Positions 9,929 through 18,167 of a stretch of DNA of 64,000 nucleotides are shown one piece after another (the first letter of the stretch is position 1; every line of letters starts with the position of its first letter). The translations under genes and the position numbers were made by a program. The DNA lies in NCBI RefSeq assembly GCF_900116865.1, contig NZ_FPCD01000006.1:84116-148115 (forward strand). Direction: 5' to 3'. Source of the stretch: Butyrivibrio sp. M55. Lineage in GTDB: Bacteria; Bacillota; Clostridia; Lachnospirales; Lachnospiraceae. The notes under the pieces are model-generated. The model ran no database searches. It was not told the origin of the DNA and worked only from the letters and a program-made list of their open reading frames with translations.

Positions 9929-9951
9929 CAATGAGATTACAGGAAAATAAC

Positions 9952-10113
9952 ATGAAAAAGAAAAACATAGCAGCTATTAGCATTACTTTGCTGATTATAT
10001 TGATAACCGCAGGATGTGGTTCAAATAAAAATGTAGGCATCGGAACAGGTATGACCGACGAATCGGTTTCCGAAGAAAAATCAGATGTGAATAGAAAGAG
10101 TTTGAAAAATTGA
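9952..10113 (+). pseudogene. Truncated type A lipoprotein remnant (signal peptide only)
   Basis: An intact lipoprotein signal ending ITAGCG and the SNKN linker start match the type A genes, but after about 20 more residues the frame ends with no acidic-loop body. Just upstream, ATGAGATTAC at 9931 is the start of a type B gene at a duplicate of the conserved A-B junction, so this spot is a recombination scar: B start, A signal, then loss of both bodies. The stop overlaps the TTG start of the next gene. It could still give a 53-residue lipopeptide, but decay is more likely. Confidence 0.7.
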
Positions 10114-11993
10114 AAAGAAAAATATTATCGATACTTTTACTTACCATTTTTACTTTATGTTTATCGTCTTGCCGTGGTAAAACGACAGAGGCAAAGGTTG
10201 AGACAGAGCAGGACAATCCAGCACAGGCGAAAAGCTCTGAAAATAAAACTAATAACAATTCCTCTGAAGATGTATTATTTTACCCTGTTTATTACGAAGA
10301 TAAATCAGCTTCTATAGATACTATGTATCTAATTGATAAAAACGGCGAGAAAAAAATTAATTTATCTGAAAAAATACAAAGCATACTAGAACAGAATGGC
10401 ATAGGATTCGACAATGAATCATTGTTTGACTATCATTTCATGAACGGAATACTGTTCTTTAGGTTTCATTCTGCTGGTTCTTCCATCGACGGTTATTACG
10501 CATTAGATATAGCCAATTGCAGAACAGCAAAAATCATATGCGATGAATACACTAATTACATCGATTATTACAACGGTAAACTTTATTTAGGCTTTGACCG
10601 CATGCTTGATAAAAATACCGAATATGCTTTTTCTATAGCGGATGATTTTTCTTTTGTATCGGAAGAAATCAATTTACAAAAGGTATTGGACTACACAACC
10701 GAATACGAAATAGCACGAGTTCCATATTGCGTATATTCCCAATACACCGGTTTTTCCATTTCTCGGGCAATTAATGAATTCGGATTTGTTATTGGTTCAA
10801 GATACAATAACAAAGAAAAAGAATATATCAAAATTTTTCCTGATGGGACCAGGGAAGAAATTAAAGAGTTGCACGACAAGAAAGGTGGAATAATCTATTA
10901 CGACAAAGATAAGATTATTTTGGCAAGTAATGACATTAATGCTATAGAATATGCAAACGATATTTACACATATGATCTAAAGACCAAAAGCCTAGAGCAT
11001 ATATTGAATATTGAAGATAAATCCATAATACAATTTTCTGACAACAAACTTTACCTTCGTGGCAAAGGAAATGACGGTTCTCTTTACGTTTATGATTTTG
11101 AAAAAGGGACCGAAACTCTGATATATAAATACGAAGAAAAACCTGGAACTTATATATATTCCGACTACCAATATCAGATTATAAACAGTAATATATTCGC
11201 TTGTGACATTGAAAATGCTGAGCTTAAGTGGTATAGAATAGACGTATACGAAGATACATCAAAAGCAGTTGATATAGAGTGCCACATTGACTCTATCCCT
11301 GCATACAAAATCGGAACAGTAATACCCTATAATAGCGAAACAAACTGCCCATTCTGCGGCAATAAGGTGCAAGATAGTAGTTATGAACTTTTTCAATTAA
11401 ACGACGGATATTCCGAACACACTTCGAAAATCAATGAAATGCTCAAAAAGAAAAAAGATCAATTTCTAAACGACCATTCAGAAATTGAATGTTACATTGA
11501 AGATGAAAGCGATTGCGAATACCACCAGGACTTTTGTGCAGACAGAGAAGAATACTTAGTGGAAGCAAATATTTATAATTCCAGTTTTCTTGTGATAGAG
11601 ATGGAACATTGGTGGTATGGCGGAGGACCTCATGGATTTTCTCATGATAATATTTATGTATTTGATCTTTCAACGACAGAAGAAATAAGTTTAAAAAATT
11701 TCTATCCCGGTACCGAATCGGAATTTAAAGAGTGGTTTGCGGAAAAAGTGAAAGAAGATTATCGCAAATGCCCTGACCGTTACTCATATGAATCCGAAAT
11801 TGAAGCTTATAACGAAGCATATGCTGATGCTACCTTTGAACCTGTTGATTCTTCATTTATTGGTTATCATGACGATTACATAACATTGGGATTTGGATGG
11901 GGAGGTTCGGCCTCAGCTGACACCCCTGCTTATACTATAGATATCCCTTATGAAGAATTGAACGGACATGCGGAACTTACCAGAGTTAAGTAA
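10110..11993 (+). CDS. Lipoprotein with C-terminal RsiV/DUF3298-like domain
   Basis: A 627-residue predicted lipoprotein with lipobox LSSC and lipidated C21. The start is TTG, overlapping the preceding stop as TTGA. Residues of about 50-400 are rich in aromatic and Asp/Lys beta-strand repeats (YDFEKGTETLIY-like), suggesting a beta-propeller. A lone CPFC pair follows. The C-terminal part, with EMEHWWYGGGPHGFSHDNIY and the strand after it, fits the DUF3298 domain of anti-sigma factor RsiV and deacetylase PdaC. It lies between the two helicase copies and has no paralogue here. Extracytoplasmic location is clear, but the substrate or partner is unknown. Confidence 0.65.
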   Translation: MKRKILSILLLTIFTLCLSSCRGKTTEAKVETEQDNPAQAKSSENKTNNNSSEDVLFYPVYYEDKSASIDTMYLIDKNGEKKINLSEKIQSILEQNGIGFDNESLFDYHFMNGILFFRFHSAGSSIDGYYALDIANCRTAKIICDEYTNYIDYYNGKLYLGFDRMLDKNTEYAFSIADDFSFVSEEINLQKVLDYTTEYEIARVPYCVYSQYTGFSISRAINEFGFVIGSRYNNKEKEYIKIFPDGTREEIKELHDKKGGIIYYDKDKIILASNDINAIEYANDIYTYDLKTKSLEHILNIEDKSIIQFSDNKLYLRGKGNDGSLYVYDFEKGTETLIYKYEEKPGTYIYSDYQYQIINSNIFACDIENAELKWYRIDVYEDTSKAVDIECHIDSIPAYKIGTVIPYNSETNCPFCGNKVQDSSYELFQLNDGYSEHTSKINEMLKKKKDQFLNDHSEIECYIEDESDCEYHQDFCADREEYLVEANIYNSSFLVIEMEHWWYGGGPHGFSHDNIYVFDLSTTEEISLKNFYPGTESEFKEWFAEKVKEDYRKCPDRYSYESEIEAYNEAYADATFEPVDSSFIGYHDDYITLGFGWGGSASADTPAYTIDIPYEELNGHAELTRVK

Positions 11994-12021
11994 GAAAAAG
12001 TTGGAGCAAATTACAAAGGTA

Positions 12022-14100
12022 ATGACAGACAAAGAATTTATTGATAAATACGGACAGAATCTTAATAATGAGCAGATTGCAGCTATAAGATCGGTTGAAG
12101 GCTTTGTTCTACTTCTTGCCGTTCCGGGAAGCGGTAAAACAACTGTCCTCGTAAATCGTCTTGGTTATATGCTCTATGTAAAGGGAATACGACCTGAGAA
12201 TATACTTACACTTACTTATACTGTTGCCGCAACAAAGGATATGGCAAGGCGATTTGAAACTTTATTTGGCAAAGCTTTCGCAAATTTACTTGAATTTAGG
12301 ACGATAAACGGAATCTGCTATGAAATCATAAGAGAATATGGAAGACGTATCGGTAAAAAGCCATTTGATCTTATCACGGACGAAAAGATATCCGGAAAAA
12401 TCCTCGCAGATATATATACCAAGGTAATGGAAGAGTATCCGACAGAAAGCGATATAAAGAATGTTCGCACTTTGATAACATATTGTAAGAATATGATGCT
12501 GACAGAGGAAGAAATAAAAAAACGCGGAAAAGACGAAGGGTTAGACCTCCTGAAAATATATACTCTTTACAATGCGGAATTAAAAGCAAGAAGTTTGATG
12601 GATTATGACGATCAGATGATTTATGCCTATAGAATGCTCAAAAGTTCTATAGATTTACTTTCTTTTTTCAAGGACAGATACAAATACATATGTGTAGATG
12701 AAGCACAGGATACTTCAAAAAGCCAGCACATGATAATCTCACTTCTTGCCGGGGAAAACGGAAATCTTTTTATGGTGGGAGATGAAGACCAGAGTATTTA
12801 TGGCTTTAGAGCAGCATATCCGGATGCACTTCTTAACTTTGAAAAGGATCATAGCAGTGCAAAAGTTCTTGTCATGGATAAAAACTACAGATCAAATGCA
12901 AAGATTGTTGAGACGGCAGATCTTTTTATACAAAAGAACTTTAACCGCCACAAAAAGCATATGTGTGCAGCAAGAGACGCCTTAGCTGAAATAAGTTACG
13001 TCACATTAAAAAACAGACACGCTCAATATAAGTATCTTTTTGAAATGTCCGGATCAAATGATTTTCAGATGGCAATTCTTTACAGAGATAATGAGAGTAT
13101 TCTCCCGCTTGTGGATCTTCTTGAGAGAGGGGATTTTTCTTACAGAATAAAGAGTGCTGATATGTCTTTTTTTTCCAGCAGAGTAGTAGTTGATGTTACC
13201 AATATACTAAAATTTGCGCTTAATCCATCGGATTCTGCGCTTTTTATGAATGTCTATTTCAAGTTTCAGACATACCTGCGTAAACCGGATGCGGAAAAAA
13301 TGTGCCATATAGCGGATGCAAAGCACAGCGGTATTTTAGATGCGGCAGAGGCTATTGATTTAAACAAGAGAGTCCTCGGAAATGTCAGGTCTCTTAGAAC
13401 GCATTTTAGAAACATGGCTTCGGAGTCACCTTCTAAAGCGCTTAATCGTATAGATAAATATATGGGATACGGTGATTATCTAAAAGATAACAACATTTCT
13501 GCCAACAAGCTCTTTATATTGGAAATGCTGGCAAAAAATGAAAAGACAATTCCGGGTTTTCTTGACAGACTTGACCGGCTGCGCAATATCTTATCGGAAA
13601 AAAGAGAAGATTACAAAGCAAAGCTTATTCTTTCGACCATTCATTCCAGTAAGGGGCTTGAATATGATAATGTTGTTCTAATGGATGTGATAAATGGCGT
13701 ATTTCCAAGCAAGATAATCAAGAACTTTAAGAGTGCAACACCGCAGGAGAAGCGCGATTACGAGGAAGAACGACGTATTTTCTACGTTGGGATCACCAGA
13801 GCAAAAGATAATCTGACCATCCTTAAATATGATGATGCACCATCATTGTTCACAGGCGAACTTTCGCCTAAAAAAAAGAAAACTGTTCCCGTAACATCCG
13901 GTGAGAACGTTCCGAACAATCTTATAATCGGAGAACGAATAACTCAGACAAAATACGGAGAAGGTATTATAAAAGATGTTTCTTGGGATGATGATGAAGT
14001 GCCGACCAAATTTACTGTGGAATTCGATAACGGAATTGAAAGAAAATTCGTTTATCCCTTTGCTTTTACTACCGGAATGAGAATTAAAGACCAGATATAA
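12022..14100 (+). CDS. UvrD/PcrA-like superfamily 1A helicase, copy 2
   Basis: A 692-residue paralogue of the helicase at 5258-7426, nearly collinear with it and sharing every helicase motif and the Tudor-like end. The main difference is a 26-residue loss in the Lys-rich linker: copy 1 has a long insert between two KKK runs where copy 2 goes straight from ELSPKKKK to TVPVTSG. The missing DNA in copy 2 is flanked by A/G-rich tracts, consistent with slippage. The start chosen is the ATG giving the same N-terminus as copy 1; the ribosome site AAAGG is weak. No second ATPase gene accompanies it. Confidence 0.87.
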   Translation: MTDKEFIDKYGQNLNNEQIAAIRSVEGFVLLLAVPGSGKTTVLVNRLGYMLYVKGIRPENILTLTYTVAATKDMARRFETLFGKAFANLLEFRTINGICYEIIREYGRRIGKKPFDLITDEKISGKILADIYTKVMEEYPTESDIKNVRTLITYCKNMMLTEEEIKKRGKDEGLDLLKIYTLYNAELKARSLMDYDDQMIYAYRMLKSSIDLLSFFKDRYKYICVDEAQDTSKSQHMIISLLAGENGNLFMVGDEDQSIYGFRAAYPDALLNFEKDHSSAKVLVMDKNYRSNAKIVETADLFIQKNFNRHKKHMCAARDALAEISYVTLKNRHAQYKYLFEMSGSNDFQMAILYRDNESILPLVDLLERGDFSYRIKSADMSFFSSRVVVDVTNILKFALNPSDSALFMNVYFKFQTYLRKPDAEKMCHIADAKHSGILDAAEAIDLNKRVLGNVRSLRTHFRNMASESPSKALNRIDKYMGYGDYLKDNNISANKLFILEMLAKNEKTIPGFLDRLDRLRNILSEKREDYKAKLILSTIHSSKGLEYDNVVLMDVINGVFPSKIIKNFKSATPQEKRDYEEERRIFYVGITRAKDNLTILKYDDAPSLFTGELSPKKKKTVPVTSGENVPNNLIIGERITQTKYGEGIIKDVSWDDDEVPTKFTVEFDNGIERKFVYPFAFTTGMRIKDQI

Positions 14101-14157
14101 AAAAGATGTTTATGAGACTTTAGATGTCAAGTAAGTGGAAAGGAAGGTTATGAGTTT

Positions 14158-15561
14158 TTGAGCCTGAAAGACAAAATTGTAAGAAGAATATTGAGTGTAT
14201 TGCTACCATTGACATTTGTTTTGGTAATGATACTGGGAATAAGCGTGGCAGTACATGTAAATACTAATGATTATCTGACATTTACCGGAACGCAGGATTT
14301 TACTATTAGTACTACTAAAGGATGGAATGGTACGCTGGAATATTCAACAGATGGCACTACTTGGACAGTGTGGAACAGAGATGATGATTCGGAAATATCA
14401 TCTAAAAATAAAAAGCTTTATTTACGCGGAAGTGGTAATAACAAGATAACTTGTGATAGCGGGATAGATCCTGAAGGATGGCATATCACAACGAATGGGA
14501 CAGTGGCTTGTAGCGGTGATATAAGGATGCTTTTGGATTACAATAATCCTGATGGAACTAAAATGGATGATCATTGCTTCAGTAAGATGTTTGAGAAGTG
14601 TGCCGTATTGACAACGGCGCCGGAGCTGCCGGCAACCACTCTTGCATACTATTGTTACTTGGATATGTTTAGTGGATGTAACGGATTGACAGAAGCTCCA
14701 AATTTGCCGGCAACCACTCTTGCAGGCGGCTGTTACGTTGGAATGTTTAGTGGATGTAGCGGATTGACAGAAGTCCTCAATTTGCCGGCAACCACTCTTG
14801 CCGGCTACTGTTACTCGGATATGTTTAGTGAATGTACCGGATTGACGAGGGCACCAGAACTGCCGGCAACCACTCTTGCAGACGGCTGTTACGCTTGTAT
14901 GTTTGAAGGATGTACCGGATTGACGAGGACACCAGAACTGCCGGGAACTACTCTTGCATACAACTGTTACGTTGGAATGTTTAGTGGATGTAGCGGATTG
15001 ACAGAAGTCCCCAATTTGCCGGCGACAACTCTTACAGACAGCTGTTACATGGAGATGTTTAAAGAATGTACCGGATTGACGAGGGCACCGGAACTGCCGG
15101 CAACCACTCTTGCCGGCAACTGTTACCTTGGTATGTTTAGTGAATGTAGCGGATTGACAGAAGCCCCCAATTTACCGGCAACCACTCTTGCAGACTGGTG
15201 TTACGATTGTATGTTTTATGGATGTAGCGGATTGACAGAAGCTCCAAATTTGCCGGCAATCACTCTTGCAGACGGCTGTTACGCTTTTATGTTTGCTGGA
15301 TGTAGCGGATTGACAGAAGCCCCCAATTTACCGGCAACCACTCTTGCAGACTGTTGTTATTATAGTATGTTTTGTGACTGTAGAAGTATCAAGATTTCAG
15401 AAACAAAAAGTGATGAATACAATATCGAATATAGGATTCCATCATTTGGAGAAGGAGTGAGGACAGATGATATTCTGTATCATATGTTTGATGGTACAGG
15501 TGGTACTTTTAAGGGCACTCCTGATATTAACAAAACTTATTATCTTTCAGCTTCTAATTAA
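14158..15561 (+). CDS. BspA-type repeat surface protein (ten 26-residue MFxxC repeats)
   Basis: A 467-residue protein with an N-terminal hydrophobic segment (about 9-33) that is a signal or anchor, then a beta-rich domain and ten leucine-rich-like repeats of 26 residues with consensus MFxGCxGLTxAPxLPATTLA. Such MFxxC repeats occur in BspA-like and DUF285-type surface proteins that bind host or fibre ligands. The start is TTG, ten bases after AGGAAGG. The nearer ATG at 14150 reads only MSF and stops, with its TGA overlapping the TTG. The frame closes at TAA, but 29 further codons continue open in frame to the next gene (see findings), suggesting a lost tail. Confidence 0.75.
   Translation: MSLKDKIVRRILSVLLPLTFVLVMILGISVAVHVNTNDYLTFTGTQDFTISTTKGWNGTLEYSTDGTTWTVWNRDDDSEISSKNKKLYLRGSGNNKITCDSGIDPEGWHITTNGTVACSGDIRMLLDYNNPDGTKMDDHCFSKMFEKCAVLTTAPELPATTLAYYCYLDMFSGCNGLTEAPNLPATTLAGGCYVGMFSGCSGLTEVLNLPATTLAGYCYSDMFSECTGLTRAPELPATTLADGCYACMFEGCTGLTRTPELPGTTLAYNCYVGMFSGCSGLTEVPNLPATTLTDSCYMEMFKECTGLTRAPELPATTLAGNCYLGMFSECSGLTEAPNLPATTLADWCYDCMFYGCSGLTEAPNLPAITLADGCYAFMFAGCSGLTEAPNLPATTLADCCYYSMFCDCRSIKISETKSDEYNIEYRIPSFGEGVRTDDILYHMFDGTGGTFKGTPDINKTYYLSASN
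14587..15366 (+). repeat. Ten 78-bp in-frame tandem coding repeats
   Basis: From ATG at 14587 to ATG at 15367 is exactly 780 bp, ten units of 78 bp, each starting ATGTTT and holding CCGGCAACCACTCTTGC or a close variant. Two subtypes alternate: one with ACAGAAGC and AATTTGCCGG (APNLP), one with ACGAGGGCACC and GAACTGCCGG (APELP). The order is E-N-N-E-E-N-E-N-N-N. High DNA identity suggests recent expansion or homogenisation. Confidence 0.88.
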
Positions 15562-15647
15562 GTAGTTCCGGTTAAGCCGGAAAATTCTGGAAACTCAGGA
15601 AATGTTTGGTACAGATACTTTGACAAGATAACTTTTAAGGATAAACA

Positions 15648-17357
15648 ATGAGATTACGCATAATAATACCGCTACTTTTACTTGTATTTGCCACGGGATG
15701 TGGGGCAGTAAAAAACAATGATAAGGTTGAACAGCCTCTTGAAAATTCAAAAATTGAGCATAAATTGTATGAGCAGACAGTCGAGACTGAACTTGTCAAA
15801 GATGATGGCTTGGTGCAGATTCGAGTTCATAATGAACTTGAAAAAGATTATAACGATCATTATACAGGACTTTATACTTATATTGATATCATCAAAGATA
15901 ATAAGGTTATAGATACTATAGATACCGACATCTATATGAAGTGTGTCACGGATATGAGCTTTTTTGATTTTGATTGCGACGGCAGGAAAGATATTGTAAT
16001 CACAGGTGATGCGCTCAAATTCCTATTATGTAAAGCTAATTCTGATTATAATTACTATGTATCTGAAGCTGGGAATATTATGGATAATATTGCAAAACAA
16101 CGAGGCAATGATTTTTCAATGGGCAAGCTAAAATCTGTGTTACTGGGAGACAACTTATCATGTGATTATAGCGATTATAGAAAGGCCTATAGCCAGATGG
16201 CTAGATTGTTTAAACTTGAAGCTTATGAATCTGATAATGAAGATAATTCATTTTTAGCTCCGTCATATGCACTTGTTGATATAGATGGCAATAGTCCTAT
16301 GGAATTAGTAGCTAAACTTGGTCGCACGGTTTGGCTCTACGATTATAAAAATGGATGTGTTAATGAATTGCTTTGTGCCGATCAGGAATATGAATATTCT
16401 CCCGGAAACGGAATTATAAGATGGAATATGTGGAGATGGGAAGGCGATGGCTATGATACCTATTATAAATTATTGCATTATGAACCAAATGAATGTGACC
16501 ATATATATCATGATGAGTATGGCTATGAGTGTGACTATAAGTGTTCTACAATACCATGGGATAAAGAACAAGAGCAAAACTACACATATTACAACTATAC
16601 CGATCAAAACATGAGCGATGATGAATTAAAAAAATTGGTTGATGGTTACAGTAATCTTGATTATGAAGCACTTGATGGATTTTTAGGTTATGATGAATTC
16701 ATAAAAGTGCTTGAAGAAGACATCGGCATAGAAAATAGAAATTATACAACTGATATAAATTCAGATTTTGAAGTATCAGAGAAAAAGCAGGAAGCAGTTG
16801 AAGTTGATTATAATTTGTATGATGAGATGATAAATGGCATAAAGGCAAATAAAGAATCGATATGGTGTTTTGTTCCTGATACGAGTCTTGAGGTAGAAAT
16901 GTATGATTCAGTTTTGGAAAGCTTAGGATATTTACAAGAGGATATTGATGGTGATGGAGTGGATGAGCTTCTTTTTGGGGGCGTTCAGAGCACTACTTCC
17001 GGGCGTGATCAAGATGCTTGGAGCGATTCTTCTATATATGATTTGTTTACTATTCGAAACGGAAAGGTTTTACATGTTTTGAGTGGAGGATACAGAAATA
17101 TGTATCATCTTTGCGAAGGTGGAATTATAGTAAAGGAGGGATCAGGTAGTTGTCATGATGGACATTATATGGTTTACAGATATAGCAAAGGCGAATTAAA
17201 ACTCATTGAAGGTAGTGAATGGGAGTCGGGGACACGCACTTGCTATAAAAATAAAAAAGTTTATGAAATAGCCGATCCTGATGCAAATTATGCAGAAGAA
17301 TTTTATAAAAAATATCCGTTAAAACAAATCGATTATATACCATTCGTGGTCGAATAG
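15648..17357 (+). CDS. Type B lipoprotein (B2)
   Basis: A 569-residue paralogue of the 8210-9928 protein. The lipobox is FATGC with lipidated C18. An N-terminal B domain with DFDCDGRKDIVITG is followed by LVDIDGNSPMELV, then a linker with MSDDELKKLVDGYSNLDYE (near-identical in B1), and a C-terminal type A domain with DIDGDGVDELLFGG. Its C-terminal end has diverged and lacks the LHLFKDKQ tail. The ATG sits in the same ATGA junction as B1 and B3, even though the upstream gene is now the BspA-type protein. Extracytoplasmic; function unknown. Confidence 0.72.
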   Translation: MRLRIIIPLLLLVFATGCGAVKNNDKVEQPLENSKIEHKLYEQTVETELVKDDGLVQIRVHNELEKDYNDHYTGLYTYIDIIKDNKVIDTIDTDIYMKCVTDMSFFDFDCDGRKDIVITGDALKFLLCKANSDYNYYVSEAGNIMDNIAKQRGNDFSMGKLKSVLLGDNLSCDYSDYRKAYSQMARLFKLEAYESDNEDNSFLAPSYALVDIDGNSPMELVAKLGRTVWLYDYKNGCVNELLCADQEYEYSPGNGIIRWNMWRWEGDGYDTYYKLLHYEPNECDHIYHDEYGYECDYKCSTIPWDKEQEQNYTYYNYTDQNMSDDELKKLVDGYSNLDYEALDGFLGYDEFIKVLEEDIGIENRNYTTDINSDFEVSEKKQEAVEVDYNLYDEMINGIKANKESIWCFVPDTSLEVEMYDSVLESLGYLQEDIDGDGVDELLFGGVQSTTSGRDQDAWSDSSIYDLFTIRNGKVLHVLSGGYRNMYHLCEGGIIVKEGSGSCHDGHYMVYRYSKGELKLIEGSEWESGTRTCYKNKKVYEIADPDANYAEEFYKKYPLKQIDYIPFVVE

Positions 17358-17408
17358 ACTAAATGTATAAAGGTCATAGGCTAATTTGAAAAAATTGAGA
17401 AAAAGAGT

Positions 17409-18167
17409 ATGAAATTACAAGCATTACTTACAGCTGCATTACTTTTTATTATATTGGCAGCGTGTTCGGGTGAAAAGGCAGAACCTATCACGGACGAAGC
17501 AGAGAGAACTTCAAGCAATGAAGAGAGTACAGCAAACACATTAGAAAATGATGGAGTAGTATTCCATTCGTACGATGAATTTATTGAAAAGATAAACTAC
17601 TTGCTTGATGTAATGGATACATCTGATTCTGAAACTTTTTTGGATGAAGCTACGCGGTACTTATGGGTTACATCTCCGGTATATAATGCCTTTACTAACC
17701 AAAACGATCAATTTGGATATTTACAAGTTGATATTGATGGAGATGGAGTAGACGAATTACTTTTGGGAACGACCGGTTCGGAAGATGATTCATATTATGT
17801 GGATATAATCAGCATGTTTACACTTAGAAAAGGCGTAGTATATACGGTATTCGAAAGAAACGAAAGGGATTGCTATAAAATATATGCAGAGGGCATTATT
17901 GAGCATAGTTTTGTTTATCCTAATTCATCATATGGCGCTGAATATTTCAAGTACAATGCCGGAAACCTGGAAGCTATTGAAAGTGCTTATTGTGAAGTCA
18001 GCTTCCGTGATGATGAGTGGGGAGAAGTCTACTATTATTCTGATAGCGCATCGCAGGAACGTGAATTGACTGAGAAAGAGTATGATGAGTTGAGCGATGT
18101 GCTTAAAAATAGATATTGTAAACAAGAAATGCAACTTCAACTTCATCTTTTTAAGGATAAACAATGA
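17409..18167 (+). CDS. Type A lipoprotein (A2)
   Basis: A 252-residue paralogue of the 7404-8213 protein. The lipobox is LAAC with lipidated C19, followed by a short Ser/Glu linker sharing the SNEESTANT stretch with A1. The body contains YLQVDIDGDGVDELLLG and the tail LHLFKDKQ. Its stop overlaps the start of B3 as ATGA, reproducing the A1-B1 arrangement. The ribosome site is weak (GAGAAAAAGAG). The signal peptide differs from A1 while the body is alike, so the two have recombined or diverged unevenly. Confidence 0.73.
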   Translation: MKLQALLTAALLFIILAACSGEKAEPITDEAERTSSNEESTANTLENDGVVFHSYDEFIEKINYLLDVMDTSDSETFLDEATRYLWVTSPVYNAFTNQNDQFGYLQVDIDGDGVDELLLGTTGSEDDSYYVDIISMFTLRKGVVYTVFERNERDCYKIYAEGIIEHSFVYPNSSYGAEYFKYNAGNLEAIESAYCEVSFRDDEWGEVYYYSDSASQERELTEKEYDELSDVLKNRYCKQEMQLQLHLFKDKQ

